From positions 160,858-195,284 of the forward strand of contig NZ_BBZF01000025.1 in the NCBI RefSeq assembly GCF_020884795.1: 34,427 nucleotides of DNA. Direction: 5' to 3'. Under the pieces are notes generated by a model. The model had not been told where the DNA came from and ran no database searches. It saw nothing but the letters and a program-made list of their open reading frames with translations. This DNA comes from Micromonospora okii. Lineage in GTDB: Bacteria; Actinomycetota; Actinomycetes; Mycobacteriales; Micromonosporaceae. Shown here piece by piece: positions 23,508 to 32,402 of the stretch; position 1 is the stretch's first letter; each line of letters begins with the position of its first letter. The position numbers and the translations under genes are program-made.

Positions 23508-25499
23508 CTACTGCGTCGCCGGCGTCGCCGGGTGACCGGTGTCGTGGGCGGCCATGGTCTCCTGGCGGTGCGGCTCCTCGCGCAGGACGGCGCAGTGCAG
23601 CCACGGGTCCGGGATGGCGAAACCGTCCACGAGGGTCCGCATGTGCGGGCGCAGCTCCTTGAGCAGACCGTTCACCACGGCGGTGATCGCCTTGGCGCGG
23701 GCCGGCGTGAAACGGCCGTGCTCCAGGAACCATCCCTTGTCGGCCTCGATGACGGTGAGCGCGTACAGGTCACAGACCCGGGAGAGCAGCGCCCGGACCG
23801 CCGGGTCCGGGGTGGCCTCGATGCCGGCGACGAACGCCTCCAGGGTGACCCGGTCGACGTGCGCGGCGGCAACGGAGAGGACGTGGTCCTGGACGTCGTT
23901 GAAGATGTCGAAGGGCCGGTCCTTCTTCGTGGCCGCGCCGTTGCGCAGGCGGCGGACCGCGCCGTCGAGCAGGTGCCTCTCGCGGTCCTCGAAGACCTTG
24001 AGCTGCCAGCCGCGGTCGGTGACGGCGACCTCCTCGTCGCGGCCGGGCACGGCGCTGATCAGCCGTTCGATGAGCGAGCGTGCGGCGGTGCGCTCGAGCA
24101 CCATCTCGCGGACCTGTTCGGCGACGAAGGAGGCGCGTCCCCAGCCGTCCAGCGAGCCGAACTCGCTCCGGTAGCCGGTGAGCAGCCCCTTGGCGACCAA
24201 CTGGAGCAGGACCGTGTTGTCGCCCTCGAAGGTGGTGAAGACGTCGGTGTCGGCCTTGAGGCTCGGCAGCCGGTTCTCCGACAGGTAGCCGGCGCCGCCG
24301 CACGCCTCGCGGCACATCTGGATCGTGCGCGTGGCGTGCCAGGTCTGCGCGGCCTTGAGGCCGGCGGCCCGGGACTCCAGCTCCCGTTGCCGGTGCTCGT
24401 CGACCGGCTCGTCGCCGCCCTGCGCCGCGCTGAGCGCGGCGACCAGTTCGGCCTGGGCGAAGTGCAGCGCGTACGTGGTGGCCAGGGCGGGCAGCAGCTT
24501 GCGCTGGTGGGCCAGGTAGTCGTTGAGCAGCACCTCCCGGTCCGCGCCGGGGGTGCCGAACTGACGGCGGATGTCGCCGTAGCGCACGGCGATGGTGAGC
24601 GCCGACTTGGTGGCCGCCGCCGCCGCGCCGCCCACGCTCACCCGGCCCCGGACCAGGGTGCCGAGCATGGTGAAGAAGCGGCGCGAGTCGTTCTCGATCG
24701 GGCTGGAGTACGTGCCGTCCTCCGCGACCTGGCCGTACCGGTCCAGCAGCATGTCCCGGGGCACGCGCACGTGGTCGAAGCTGAGCCGCCCGTTGTCCAC
24801 GCCGAGCAGGCCGGCCTTGGGTCCGGCGTCGCCGATGGTCACGCCGGGCAGCGGGTTGCCGCGCGCGTCGCGGATCGGCACCAGCCACGCGTGGACGCCG
24901 TGCCGCCGCCCGTCGGTGACCAACTGCGCGAAGACCACCGCCATCCGCCCGTCCCGGGCCGCGTTGCCGATGTAGTCCTTGCGGGCCGCCTCGTGCGGGG
25001 TGTGCAGGTCGAACGTCTGCGTCTGCGGGTCGTACGTGCAGGTGGTGCGCAACTGCTGGACGTCGGAGCCGTGGCCGGTCTCCGTCATCGCGAAGCAGCC
25101 GAGGATGGTGCCCGAGATGATGTCCTGCAGCCAGGCGTCGTGGTGCCGCCGGGTGCCGAGGGCCGCGACCGCGCCGCCGAACAGGCCCCACTGCACGCCC
25201 GCCTTGACCATCAGCGAGAGGTCGACCTGAGCCAGCATCTCGGTGGCGACGATCGAGCCGCCGACGTCGGATCCGCCGCCGTACTCGGTGGGGAAGGCCG
25301 ACGCGACGCCCAGCTCGACGGGGAGTTCGGTGAGCAGCCGGCTGATCCGCTCGCGTGCCTGGTCACCGGTCTCGCCGTACACCGGGAGGAAGCGCTCGTC
25401 GAGGCGCTCCCGGTGTGCGTTGCGAACCTCGGCCCACGGCCCGTCGAGCACCTCCCGAAGGCGGGCGGGGTCGATGCGGCCGGACGCGTGCTCGGGCAT
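23508..25499 (-). CDS. Acyl-CoA oxidase/dehydrogenase-like flavoenzyme
   Basis: 663 residues from ATG 25499 with a GAGGGG site. Length and layout match the acyl-CoA oxidase branch rather than the 380-residue dehydrogenases. Seen are the flavin-binding CFAMTETGHGSDVQQLRTTC, the lid WLVPIRDARGNPLPGV, the Arg-rich helix RYGDIRRQFGTPGADREVLL and the catalytic-Glu segment FTTFEGDNTVLLQLVAKGLL. The C-terminal 200 residues are the extra helical domain of the oxidase family. It would introduce the alpha-beta double bond in an acyl-CoA, passing electrons to O2 or another acceptor. It is divergent from an alpha-methylacyl-CoA racemase, which points to 2-methyl-branched or sterol side-chain acyl-CoAs as substrates. 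Confidence 0.92.
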   Translation of the reverse strand: MPEHASGRIDPARLREVLDGPWAEVRNAHRERLDERFLPVYGETGDQARERISRLLTELPVELGVASAFPTEYGGGSDVGGSIVATEMLAQVDLSLMVKAGVQWGLFGGAVAALGTRRHHDAWLQDIISGTILGCFAMTETGHGSDVQQLRTTCTYDPQTQTFDLHTPHEAARKDYIGNAARDGRMAVVFAQLVTDGRRHGVHAWLVPIRDARGNPLPGVTIGDAGPKAGLLGVDNGRLSFDHVRVPRDMLLDRYGQVAEDGTYSSPIENDSRRFFTMLGTLVRGRVSVGGAAAAATKSALTIAVRYGDIRRQFGTPGADREVLLNDYLAHQRKLLPALATTYALHFAQAELVAALSAAQGGDEPVDEHRQRELESRAAGLKAAQTWHATRTIQMCREACGGAGYLSENRLPSLKADTDVFTTFEGDNTVLLQLVAKGLLTGYRSEFGSLDGWGRASFVAEQVREMVLERTAARSLIERLISAVPGRDEEVAVTDRGWQLKVFEDRERHLLDGAVRRLRNGAATKKDRPFDIFNDVQDHVLSVAAAHVDRVTLEAFVAGIEATPDPAVRALLSRVCDLYALTVIEADKGWFLEHGRFTPARAKAITAVVNGLLKELRPHMRTLVDGFAIPDPWLHCAVLREEPHRQETMAAHDTGHPATPATQ

Positions 25500-25798
25500 G
25501 GTCACCCCTCGGAATGGCGGACATATGGGTACAGTCGGTAATCGATCAAGGGTAGCGGGCCGCTGCGGCGATCCGCCGGGGGAGACCCTGGTGAGACGGG
25601 ACACCGTCGCCGCTCCTGCCGCCGAGACGGGGCCCGCGACAGGTGCGGTGGACCCCGTTCCCCGGAGGTGGGACCATCGAGCGCCAGACGATGCGGGGGT
25701 GCGCCGATGAACTCGTCGATGCTCGGGGCCGAGTTCGGTGCGGCCCACGGCGGTCAGGTCCGGGGGCCCGCTCCCCGCCCCACGGCGCGGGCTGGCGC
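25500..25798. other. Divergent promoter region of the acyl-CoA oxidase and racemase genes
   Basis: About 300 bp. The 50 bp next to the oxidase start (25515-25560) are notably A/T-richer (CATATGGGTACAGTCGGTAA) and likely hold promoters and an operator. No clear palindrome was found. The racemase side contains a possible short leader ORF. Confidence 0.45.
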
Positions 25799-25802
25799 GT
25801 GA
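25707..25802 (+). CDS. Possible 31-residue leader ORF coupled to the racemase
   Basis: ATG 25707 follows a GGGGGTG site and opens 31 codons with typical high third-position GC. Its stop overlaps the GTG of the racemase (GTGA). The racemase start has no good ribosome site of its own, so this ORF could deliver ribosomes to it by translational coupling. The peptide (MNSSMLGAEFGAAHGG...) has no recognisable feature. It could equally be chance. Confidence 0.35.
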   Translation: MNSSMLGAEFGAAHGGQVRGPAPRPTARAGA

Positions 25803-26956
25803 GCGGCCCGCTGGCCGGGGTCCGGGTCCTGGAGCTCGCCGGGATCGGCCCGGGGCCGTTCGCGGCGATGCTCCTGGCCGACCTGGGGGCCGACGTCGTC
25901 CGGGTCGACCGACCGGAGCCGGGCGCGCTGTCGCCCGGCGACCCGAGGCGGGACCTGCTCAACCGGGGCAAGCGGTCGGTCGTCGTGGACCTCAAGCATC
26001 CCGACGGCGCCGAGGTGGTCCTCGCACTGGCCGAGCGGGCCGCGATCCTGATCGAGGGCTGGCGTCCCGGGGTGGCCGAGCGGCTCGGCGTCGGGCCGCA
26101 GGACGCGCTGGAGCGCAACCCGGGCCTCGTCTACGGACGGATGACCGGATGGGGACAGCAGGGGCCGCTGGCCCGCGCCCCCGGGCACGACATCGGCTAC
26201 ATCGCCGTCGCCGGGGCGCTCCACCCGATCGGCCGCCCGGGCGGGCCGCCGCAGATCCCGCTCAACCTCGTCGGTGACTTCGGTGGTGGCGCGCTCTACC
26301 TCGTCGTCGGCTGCCTGGCGGCGCTGCACGTGGCCGGGAGCACCGGTCGCGGGCAGGTCGTCGACGCCGCCATCGTCGACGGTACGGCCCACCTCACCAC
26401 GATGTTCGCCGGTCTCCTCGCCGGCGGTGCCTGGCAACCCGAGCGGGGCCGGAACCTGCTCGACGGCGGGGCGCCGTTCTACGACGTCTACGCGACCGCC
26501 GACGGCGGGCACATGGCGGTCGGCGCACTGGAACCCCGGTTCTACGCCGAGCTGCTGCGGCTGCTCGGGCTGGCCGAGGCGGACCTGCCGGCCCAGCACG
26601 ACGTCGCCGGATGGCCGGTGCTGCGCGCGCGCTTCGCGGAGGTCTTCGCCGGCCGCACCCGCGACGAGTGGGCCACCCTGTTCGAGGGCACCGACGCCTG
26701 CGTGGCCCCGGTGCTGTCGCTCGCCGAGGCGCAGCACCATCCCCACCTGGTGGCGCGCGCGACGTTCGAGGAGCACTTCGGCGTCCGGCAGCCGGCGGTG
26801 GCGCCCCGCCTCTCGCGGACGCCGGGAGCGGTCGGCGGCAGCCCACCGACGCCGGGCGCGGACACCGAAACCGTGCTCACCGAGTGGGGTCTCGGCGCGG
26901 ACCTGCGGCGGTGGCTGGGCGACGGCGTGGTCAGCCGGACAGGGCAAGCGAGCTAG
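25799..26956 (+). CDS. Alpha-methylacyl-CoA racemase (CaiB/BaiF CoA-transferase family)
   Basis: 385 residues from GTG 25799, chosen because the family starts with the SGPLAGVRVLELAG segment; longer starts add Arg/Gly-rich sequence without homology. Catalytic residues of the mycobacterial racemase MCR (His126, Asp156, Glu241) are found at a constant offset of four: His130 in APGHDIGYIAVAGAL, Asp160 in LNLVGDFGGGALY and Glu245 in AVGALEPRFY. This favours racemase over a CoA-transferase. The enzyme interconverts (R)- and (S)-2-methylacyl-CoA so that stereospecific oxidases can act in beta-oxidation of branched chains. It fits the divergent acyl-CoA oxidase. It is convergent with the response regulator gene. 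Confidence 0.93.
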   Translation: MSGPLAGVRVLELAGIGPGPFAAMLLADLGADVVRVDRPEPGALSPGDPRRDLLNRGKRSVVVDLKHPDGAEVVLALAERAAILIEGWRPGVAERLGVGPQDALERNPGLVYGRMTGWGQQGPLARAPGHDIGYIAVAGALHPIGRPGGPPQIPLNLVGDFGGGALYLVVGCLAALHVAGSTGRGQVVDAAIVDGTAHLTTMFAGLLAGGAWQPERGRNLLDGGAPFYDVYATADGGHMAVGALEPRFYAELLRLLGLAEADLPAQHDVAGWPVLRARFAEVFAGRTRDEWATLFEGTDACVAPVLSLAEAQHHPHLVARATFEEHFGVRQPAVAPRLSRTPGAVGGSPPTPGADTETVLTEWGLGADLRRWLGDGVVSRTGQAS

Positions 26957-27002
26957 GGAAGCCTCTGTGTCACGGGAACCGGCGCACCAGTGTCGGGGCT
27001 CA

Positions 27003-27710
27003 TCACGCGGCGCGCCGATCGGCGTCGGCGTGCAGTGCGATTCCCTTGCCGCGGACGGTGTGGAGATACCGCGTGTCCGACGCGCGCTCGGCGATCTTGC
27101 GCCGGAGGCGGTGCAGCAGAACGTCCACGGAGCCGGCTGAGGAGAACGCCCCGCGCCCCACCCTGATGCGCAACTGCGCCCGTGGCACGACCCGTCCGGG
27201 ATGCTCGGCGAGGCACGCGAGCAGGTCGAACTCGGTACGGGTCAGCACCAGCGGTTCACCGCCGATGGTCGCGCTGCGTTCCGCCACGTCTATGCGGAGG
27301 CTACCCACCACGGTCGGTGGCGGCGGCGGCGCGGCCGGAACCCGCCGCAGTAGAGCGCCCACGCAGGCGTCGACCACCGACGGATGGCAGGGCTTGGGCA
27401 GGTAACTGTCGGCCCCGGCGTGCAACATCTGCACGATGTCGTCGTCGCTGCGATCCACGGAGTGGACCAGCACCGGACGGCGGGAACTGATACACAGCAT
27501 CCGCATCAGCAGCAGTCCGTCGACGGCCGGCGCGAAGGGATCGACCATTACGACATCCGGCCGTTGATGGGTGTGGCAGGCCAGGTCGGACAATGCCCGC
27601 CCGGTCTCGTGCAGGGCGAGATCCGTGACGGTGTGGCCGAGCAGGAACAGGTGTTCGCTGAGCGACCGCCGGTGGAAGGCGTTCTCGTCAATCAGCAGGA
27701 TCTTCGCCAT
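27003..27710 (-). CDS. Orphan OmpR/PhoB-type response regulator
   Basis: 235 residues from ATG 27710; the ribosome site is weak. Receiver domain: Asp8-Glu9 (LIDEN instead of the usual DD), phospho-acceptor Asp57 in VVMVDPFAP, Ser84 in LVHS and Lys106 in LPKPCHP, so phosphorylation should be possible. Around residues 118-130 is a Pro/Ala linker, then a winged-helix output domain (LTRTEFDLLACLAEHPGRVV, and YLHTVRGKGIAL at the wing). No histidine kinase is next to it, which is common for orphan regulators. It is divergent from the collagenase gene with about 290 bp between, so it may control that gene or itself; there is no direct evidence. Confidence 0.9.
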   Translation of the reverse strand: MAKILLIDENAFHRRSLSEHLFLLGHTVTDLALHETGRALSDLACHTHQRPDVVMVDPFAPAVDGLLLMRMLCISSRRPVLVHSVDRSDDDIVQMLHAGADSYLPKPCHPSVVDACVGALLRRVPAAPPPPPTVVGSLRIDVAERSATIGGEPLVLTRTEFDLLACLAEHPGRVVPRAQLRIRVGRGAFSSAGSVDVLLHRLRRKIAERASDTRYLHTVRGKGIALHADADRRAA

Positions 27711-28003
27711 CTTTGCCGTCCGGTGTCCTGTTGGTGAACACCTCGCACGATCGCATGAACGGTCCGCCCGATCTCATCACGCGCGCGCATAGCCTTCGCT
27801 GATCGTTGCGGTGGCGAGCGCGCGACCGGGGCGGTTTCGAAAGCCTCCGGTAAGTCGGAGCCCGGCGAACCTGACCGGTGGCTGTGCCGGCGTTGTGGCC
27901 CCGGGAACGGCGTGGCTAGCGTCCGACCACCCAGGAATCCATCGAAACACATAAGCGTCTTTGGTGGATCCCATCCGCTCGACCCCACCCCTGAGGAGAC
28001 CGC
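27711..28003. other. Divergent intergenic region, response regulator / collagenase
   Basis: About 290 bp with no coding signal. It contains somewhat A/T-rich patches near 27775 and 27950 but no motif I can defend. A ribosome site GAGGAG lies just before the collagenase GTG. Confidence 0.4.
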
Positions 28004-30568
28004 GTGTCCAGAACCCCGACGCGTCCGACGATCGCCAGGATGTGCGGCGCGATGATCGCGCTGACAGTCGCTCTCGGCGTGGCGCCGCCACCGGCCACCG
28101 CCGGCGCGGTCCCGCAGCCGTCCACCCGGCAGTCCGCCAGGCCGGACGCCGCGCCCCCGGTCGCCGCCGAGGCGGCCGGGGTCGGCGACGGCCTCGACGA
28201 CCATGTGGGCGGGAAGCCGCTCCCCGTCGACAGGCGGGCACCACAACCGGCGGCGAAGGACGCCACCCGCGTCGACTACGACCGACCGGCCACACCGGTG
28301 CGCCGGGAGCGCCCGTCGGACAGCTCCCGCCGCACCGCCGCCCCCTGCGGCGCCGCCGACTTCACCGGCCGCACCGGGAGCGCACTGGTGTCCCAGATCA
28401 AGGCGTCCAGCGTCGACTGCGTCAACGGCCTGTTCAGCCTCTCCGGGAATGACGCCTACCAGGCATTCCGGGAGGCTCAGATGATCACGGTCGCCTACGC
28501 GGTCCGTGACGGCGCGGCCGGCTACCCCGGAAACTCCTCCACGGGAATGACGCAGCTCGTGCTCTACCTGCGCGCCGGTTACTACGTGCAGTGGTACGAC
28601 GCGGGCGTCGGCGCCTACGGCCCGCAGTTGCAGACCGCGATCCGCGCCGCGCTCGACGCGTTCTTCGCCACGTCGCGTGCCTGGGACGTCACCGACGCCA
28701 ACGGCGAGACGTTGTCGGAGGCGGTCACGCTCATCGACAGCGCCCGGGAGAACGCCCGCTACCTGTACGTGGTGAATCGGCTGCTGACCGGATTCAACTC
28801 CTCGTACCTCGCGTCCTGGCACATGCTCAACGCGGTGAACAACGTCTACACCGTGCTGTTCCGTGGCCATGAGGTTCCGGCGTTCGTCTCCGCGGTGCAG
28901 TCCGATACGACCGTACTCACGAATCTCCACAACTTCGCCGACGCCCACCTCCACCTGCTCGGTACCGACCAGAGCTACCTGACGTCCAACGCCGGGCGGG
29001 AACTCGCCCGGTTTCTCCAGGAGACGCCGCTGCGACCCACGGTGCGGCCGATGGCCTCGGCCCTGCTGGCGCGCAGCAGCATCACCGGCCGGACCGCGCC
29101 GCTCTGGGTCGGCGTCGCGGAGATGACGCAGTTCTACGACGCCGCCAACTGCTCCTACTACGCCACCTGCGACCTGTCCACCCAGTTGGCCAAGGCTGTG
29201 TTGACGGTCGACTACTCCTGTGGCGCCTCCGTCCGCATCCTCGCCCAGGCGATGACCTCCACCCAGCTCAGCCAGTCCTGCGACAGCCTCAAGGGCCAGG
29301 ACGCCTACTTCCACAGGGTGGCCGCCGACGGCGGCCCCGTCTCCGGCGACGTCAACACGGACATCGAAGTCGTCGTCTTCGACTCCAGCACCGACTACCA
29401 GACCTACGCCGGCGCGATGTACGGCATCGACACCAACAACGGCGGCATGTACCTGGAGGGCAACCCGTCCGACGCCAACAACCAGGCCCGCTTCATCGCC
29501 TACGAGGCGGAGTGGGTCCGGCCGACCTTCCAGATCTGGAACCTCAACCACGAGTACACCCACTACCTCGACGGCCGGTTCAACATGTACGGCGACTTCA
29601 ACGCCAACATCGCCACGCCGACCGTCTGGTGGATCGAAGGCTTCGCCGAATACATCTCCTACTCGTACCGCAACGTCACCTACACCAGCGCGCAGACCCA
29701 GGCGGGCTACCACACCTACCCCCTGCGGACCCTGTTCGACACCACCTACGGCCACGACCAGACCCGCGTCTACAACTGGGGCTACCTCGCCGTCCGGTAC
29801 CTGCTCCAGTCGCGCCGGTCGGACCTGACCACCGTGCTCGGTCACTACCGATCGGGCGCGTACAGCGCCGCGCGCAGCCACCTGACCACCACCATCGGCA
29901 CGCGCTACGACGCGGCCTTCGACACCTGGCTGACCCGCTGCGCGGCCGGTGACTGCGGCGGCGTGGACACTCCGGGCAACCAGCCGCCGGCCGCCTCGTT
30001 CACCGTCGCGACCAGCGGGCTCACCGCGAGCTTCACCGACCGGTCCACCGACGCCGACGGCAGCATCGCCTCCCGCCGCTGGAGCTTCGGCGACGGCGCC
30101 ACCTCCACCGTGACGAATCCGAGCCGGACCTACGCCGCGGCCGGCACCTACACCGTTTCCCTGACGGTCACCGACAACCAGGGGGTCACCGCGACGACCA
30201 GCCAGGCGGTCACGGTCTCCTCCGGCGGGAGCGCCCTGCCGGAGTGCGCCGGCACGGATACCCGCACGCTCGAGCGCGACTGCCAGCGCAGCGGTCGCGC
30301 CGCGACCACCGGCAACTACGACCACCTGTACCTCTACCTGCCGTCGGGTGTCTCCGCCCTGACCATCGCCGCGACCGGGGGCACGGGTAACTGCGACCTC
30401 TACTACAGCCCGTCCTCCTGGGCGACGACCGGCACCGCCACCCGCTCCTCCACCGGCACCGGCAACACCGAGTCGCTGACCGTCGCCAGTCCCGCCGCCG
30501 GATACCACTACGTCAGTCTCCACGGGAAGTCGTCCTGCTCCGGGGTCACCGTCAGCAGCCGCTACTGA
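28004..30568 (+). CDS. Secreted microbial collagenase (M9 family) with PKD and PPC domains
   Basis: 854 residues from GTG 28004 with a GAGGAG site. A Sec signal peptide covers about residues 1-34 (hydrophobic AMIALTVALGVAPPPATAGA). A prodomain/activator-like helical region follows (about 120-400). The gluzincin motif HEYTH is at 516-520, and the third zinc ligand should be a Glu in WWIEGFAEYISY about 26-29 residues later, as in M9 collagenases. A PKD domain spans about 660-740 (SFTDRSTDADGS, WSFGDGATSTV) and a prepeptidase C-terminal (PPC) domain about 745-854 (YLYLPSGVSALTI). PKD and PPC domains usually bind collagen or aid secretion. It digests native collagen or gelatin outside the cell. 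Single gene, ending in a terminator hairpin. Confidence 0.95.
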   Translation: MSRTPTRPTIARMCGAMIALTVALGVAPPPATAGAVPQPSTRQSARPDAAPPVAAEAAGVGDGLDDHVGGKPLPVDRRAPQPAAKDATRVDYDRPATPVRRERPSDSSRRTAAPCGAADFTGRTGSALVSQIKASSVDCVNGLFSLSGNDAYQAFREAQMITVAYAVRDGAAGYPGNSSTGMTQLVLYLRAGYYVQWYDAGVGAYGPQLQTAIRAALDAFFATSRAWDVTDANGETLSEAVTLIDSARENARYLYVVNRLLTGFNSSYLASWHMLNAVNNVYTVLFRGHEVPAFVSAVQSDTTVLTNLHNFADAHLHLLGTDQSYLTSNAGRELARFLQETPLRPTVRPMASALLARSSITGRTAPLWVGVAEMTQFYDAANCSYYATCDLSTQLAKAVLTVDYSCGASVRILAQAMTSTQLSQSCDSLKGQDAYFHRVAADGGPVSGDVNTDIEVVVFDSSTDYQTYAGAMYGIDTNNGGMYLEGNPSDANNQARFIAYEAEWVRPTFQIWNLNHEYTHYLDGRFNMYGDFNANIATPTVWWIEGFAEYISYSYRNVTYTSAQTQAGYHTYPLRTLFDTTYGHDQTRVYNWGYLAVRYLLQSRRSDLTTVLGHYRSGAYSAARSHLTTTIGTRYDAAFDTWLTRCAAGDCGGVDTPGNQPPAASFTVATSGLTASFTDRSTDADGSIASRRWSFGDGATSTVTNPSRTYAAAGTYTVSLTVTDNQGVTATTSQAVTVSSGGSALPECAGTDTRTLERDCQRSGRAATTGNYDHLYLYLPSGVSALTIAATGGTGNCDLYYSPSSWATTGTATRSSTGTGNTESLTVASPAAGYHYVSLHGKSSCSGVTVSSRY

Positions 30569-30590
30569 CACCGCGCACCGCCACGGGGGT

Positions 30591-30621
30591 GACGCGCCGT
30601 CCGGATGCCGGGCGGCGCGTC
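30591..30621 (+). terminator. Hairpin terminator after collagenase
   Basis: A 14-bp stem with one G-T wobble (30591-30604 with 30608-30621) and a 3-nt loop lies 22 bp after the stop codon. Confidence 0.7.
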
Positions 30622-30674
30622 CGCGCCCACGGGCCCGGACGGCCGCGCCGCCCGGGTCCGCCACGACGCGCGCG

Positions 30675-30686
30675 TAACCTGCTGGC
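30675..30686 (+). promoter_or_regulatory. Possible leaderless promoter -10 of the LysR gene
   Basis: TAACCT at 30675-30680 fits the actinobacterial -10 consensus TANNNT. It is six bases before the ATG, with no ribosome site between, suggesting a leaderless message. No -35 is evident. Confidence 0.35.
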
Positions 30687-31646
30687 ATGGCCATCGATGT
30701 ACGACATCTGCGGGCGATCAGCGCCATCGCCGAGGTGGGTAGCGTCACGGGCGCCGCCGCTCGCCTGGGGCTGTCCCAACCCGCGCTGACAGCCCAGCTC
30801 CAGCGGATCGAGGAGATGGTGGGCGGCGCGCTCTTCGTCCGCAGCCGCACTGGAGTGCGACCGACCGAACTCGGCAAGCAGGTGCTGCGACGGGCGCACG
30901 TCGTGCTGGCGGAGGTGGACGCCCTCGCCGACGACTTCGGCGACCGGCACCGCCCCTCGGGACTGCTGCGGCTCGGCACCATCCACATCGCCTGCGTCGG
31001 CAGCCTCGTCCGCCGCGTGGCCGAGGTCTTCCCGGCTGCGGAGATCGCCCTGCAGATCGAGCCCTCCGCACGACTGCTGACGGAGGCCCTGACCCGCAAC
31101 CAGTTGGACGCCGCGCTGCTGGGCGCCCTGGAGGGCTTCGAGCTGCCGCTCCCGGCGGCGCTCGCCAGCCGCACCCTGGTTCCCCGGTACCCGATCTTCG
31201 TCGCGATGTCCGCCATGCACCGCCACGCCCAGTCCCACCAGGTGCGGCTGGCCGACCTGAGCGACGAGTCGTGGGTTTGCCCACCCGGCCCCGACGATGG
31301 CTCCCTCGCCTCTCTCCGGCGCGCCTGCCGCGCCGCGGGCTTCGAACCGAAGATCCGCTACGAGGCCCCCAGCGGGGCGGCGCATCCGCTCGTGGCCGCC
31401 GGAGCCGGCGTCCGACTGGTCGACCCGACCTGGGCGCCGGCCCCGGGGACGCGGGTGCTGCCCCTGGCCGGCGAGCCCCAGGTGGCGAGACTCGCCTTCG
31501 CGTGGCGCCGGGACGCTCTGACGACCGGGCAGAGCGGCAGCCTGTTCCAGGCGGTCAGCCGCGCGTACCTGGACCACGTCGACGACAACCCCGCCTTCAC
31601 CCGCTGGTGGCGGGAACACCCCCACACGCATCCCGTCGAGTGCTGA
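30687..31646 (+). CDS. LysR-family transcriptional regulator
   Basis: 319 residues from ATG 30687. The N-terminal winged helix-turn-helix is standard (HLRAISAIAEVGSVTGAAAR, then LGLSQPALTAQLQRIEEMVG, then LFVRSRTGVRPTELGK). Residues about 92-300 form the periplasmic-binding-protein-like effector domain. Length is typical. LysR regulators usually control a divergent gene, but here the upstream gene is the collagenase on the same strand, so the target is unclear. The downstream neighbour is the glycine-riboswitch operon, which has its own promoter. The effector is unknown. Confidence 0.9.
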   Translation: MAIDVRHLRAISAIAEVGSVTGAAARLGLSQPALTAQLQRIEEMVGGALFVRSRTGVRPTELGKQVLRRAHVVLAEVDALADDFGDRHRPSGLLRLGTIHIACVGSLVRRVAEVFPAAEIALQIEPSARLLTEALTRNQLDAALLGALEGFELPLPAALASRTLVPRYPIFVAMSAMHRHAQSHQVRLADLSDESWVCPPGPDDGSLASLRRACRAAGFEPKIRYEAPSGAAHPLVAAGAGVRLVDPTWAPAPGTRVLPLAGEPQVARLAFAWRRDALTTGQSGSLFQAVSRAYLDHVDDNPAFTRWWREHPHTHPVEC

Positions 31647-31669
31647 GAAGGCGGGCCGTGCGGCCGGTG

Positions 31670-31698
31670 TTGACGCCGGTTCGCCGACCGCCTACTGT
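31670..31698 (+). promoter_or_regulatory. Sigma-70-type promoter of the glycine/serine operon
   Basis: TTGACG at 31670-31675 and TACTGT at 31693-31698 are separated by exactly 17 bp, an excellent housekeeping-type promoter. Transcription would start near 31705, about 35-40 nt before the riboswitch. Confidence 0.75.
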
Positions 31699-31737
31699 CT
31701 GCCCCACAGATCACAACTGCATAGACACCGTTCGAAT

Positions 31738-31918
31738 CCGCGCGGGAGAGCCCCGACACCGTCGGGCGCCGAAGGAGCAAACTCCCAAGAAACTCTCAGG
31801 CCCCATTACCGCGCGGGCGAGGTGGACTCTGGAAAGCAGACGGATCATCGTCTCACCCACGGTGCAAACCGCCGATCGGCGGTGAAGCTCTCAGGTCGAT
31901 GACAGAGCGGGAGGCAAC
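31738..31918 (+). ncRNA. Tandem glycine riboswitch
   Basis: Two glycine aptamers in a row. The first has CGGGAGAG (31742 on), GCCGAAGGAGCAA and ACTCTCAGG (31791-31799). The second follows after GGACTCTGGA, with CACGGTGCAAACC and GCTCTCAGGTCGATGACAGAG (about 31888-31908). These are the conserved bulges and loops of the class, which turns genes on when glycine binds cooperatively. The downstream genes (gcvH, glyA, sdaA) fit a switch that activates disposal of excess glycine and serine. I could not identify the expression platform with confidence. Confidence 0.93.
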
Positions 31919-31960
31919 CGACCGAACGACGCCATGTGCGTCGGGACGAGGAGCGCCTCC

Positions 31961-32401
31961 ATGCGTCGGGGTCCGACGACTCTGTTCGACTCACTCCTGC
32001 ACACCGTGCCCTTGCCGCTCGGGGAGCGGCTCGCCGGCTCCGCCGGCTGTTCCACCCCGGCCCACTCCGCCAGGGAAACCCTGAGCGGGCACCTGCCCGC
32101 GGCACGATCCGGCCGCGCCCGCCACACCCCGTTTCGCGACGAAACCGGCGACGTGCCGGACGACCTCGTCGCCCACCGGCTCGTTGCCAGCCGGTACCCG
32201 CTGGTCACCACCGCCGCTGCCGCGCCGGACGCGCCGCGCGTGCCGTACCAGGCGCGTGTCACCGACCACGACGCCACAGCGCGCGAGCATCGCGGTGCGG
32301 GGCCGTCGCGCCGCCGAACCGGACCGGACCGACGACGATCGCCCCCCTGTCGTTCAACCGCCGTCCGCGCTGAACCGCCCCTTCTGCCGAGGAGACCATG
32401 A
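31961..32401 (+). pseudogene. gcvT: Degraded gcvT remnant (glycine cleavage T-protein)
   Basis: An open frame of 146 codons starts at ATG 31961 after a GAGGAG site, where gcvT normally stands in this operon type. The middle of the product still lines up with the N-terminal domain of T-proteins: GHLPAARSGRARHTPF and DETGDVPDDLVAHRLVASRY match the family pattern ...L..l..GrarYt...de.GgvlDDLivyrl.....y. Codon use stays GC-rich, but T-proteins are about 365 residues, and here the start region is scrambled and everything beyond about residue 105 becomes Arg/Pro-rich non-homologous sequence. The folate-binding and catalytic regions are missing. The stop overlaps an upstream ATG in another frame just before gcvH. 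It may still be translated, but cannot be an active aminomethyltransferase. Confidence 0.65.
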
Positions 32402-32402
32402 C

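Noticed and set aside
27692..31216. An open minus-strand frame of about 1170 codons opposite the collagenase and LysR genes
   Set aside because: It is the complement of two clearly recognised genes with full domain structure; its composition (Val/Gly/Ala/Arg runs) is typical of antisense frames in high-GC DNA.
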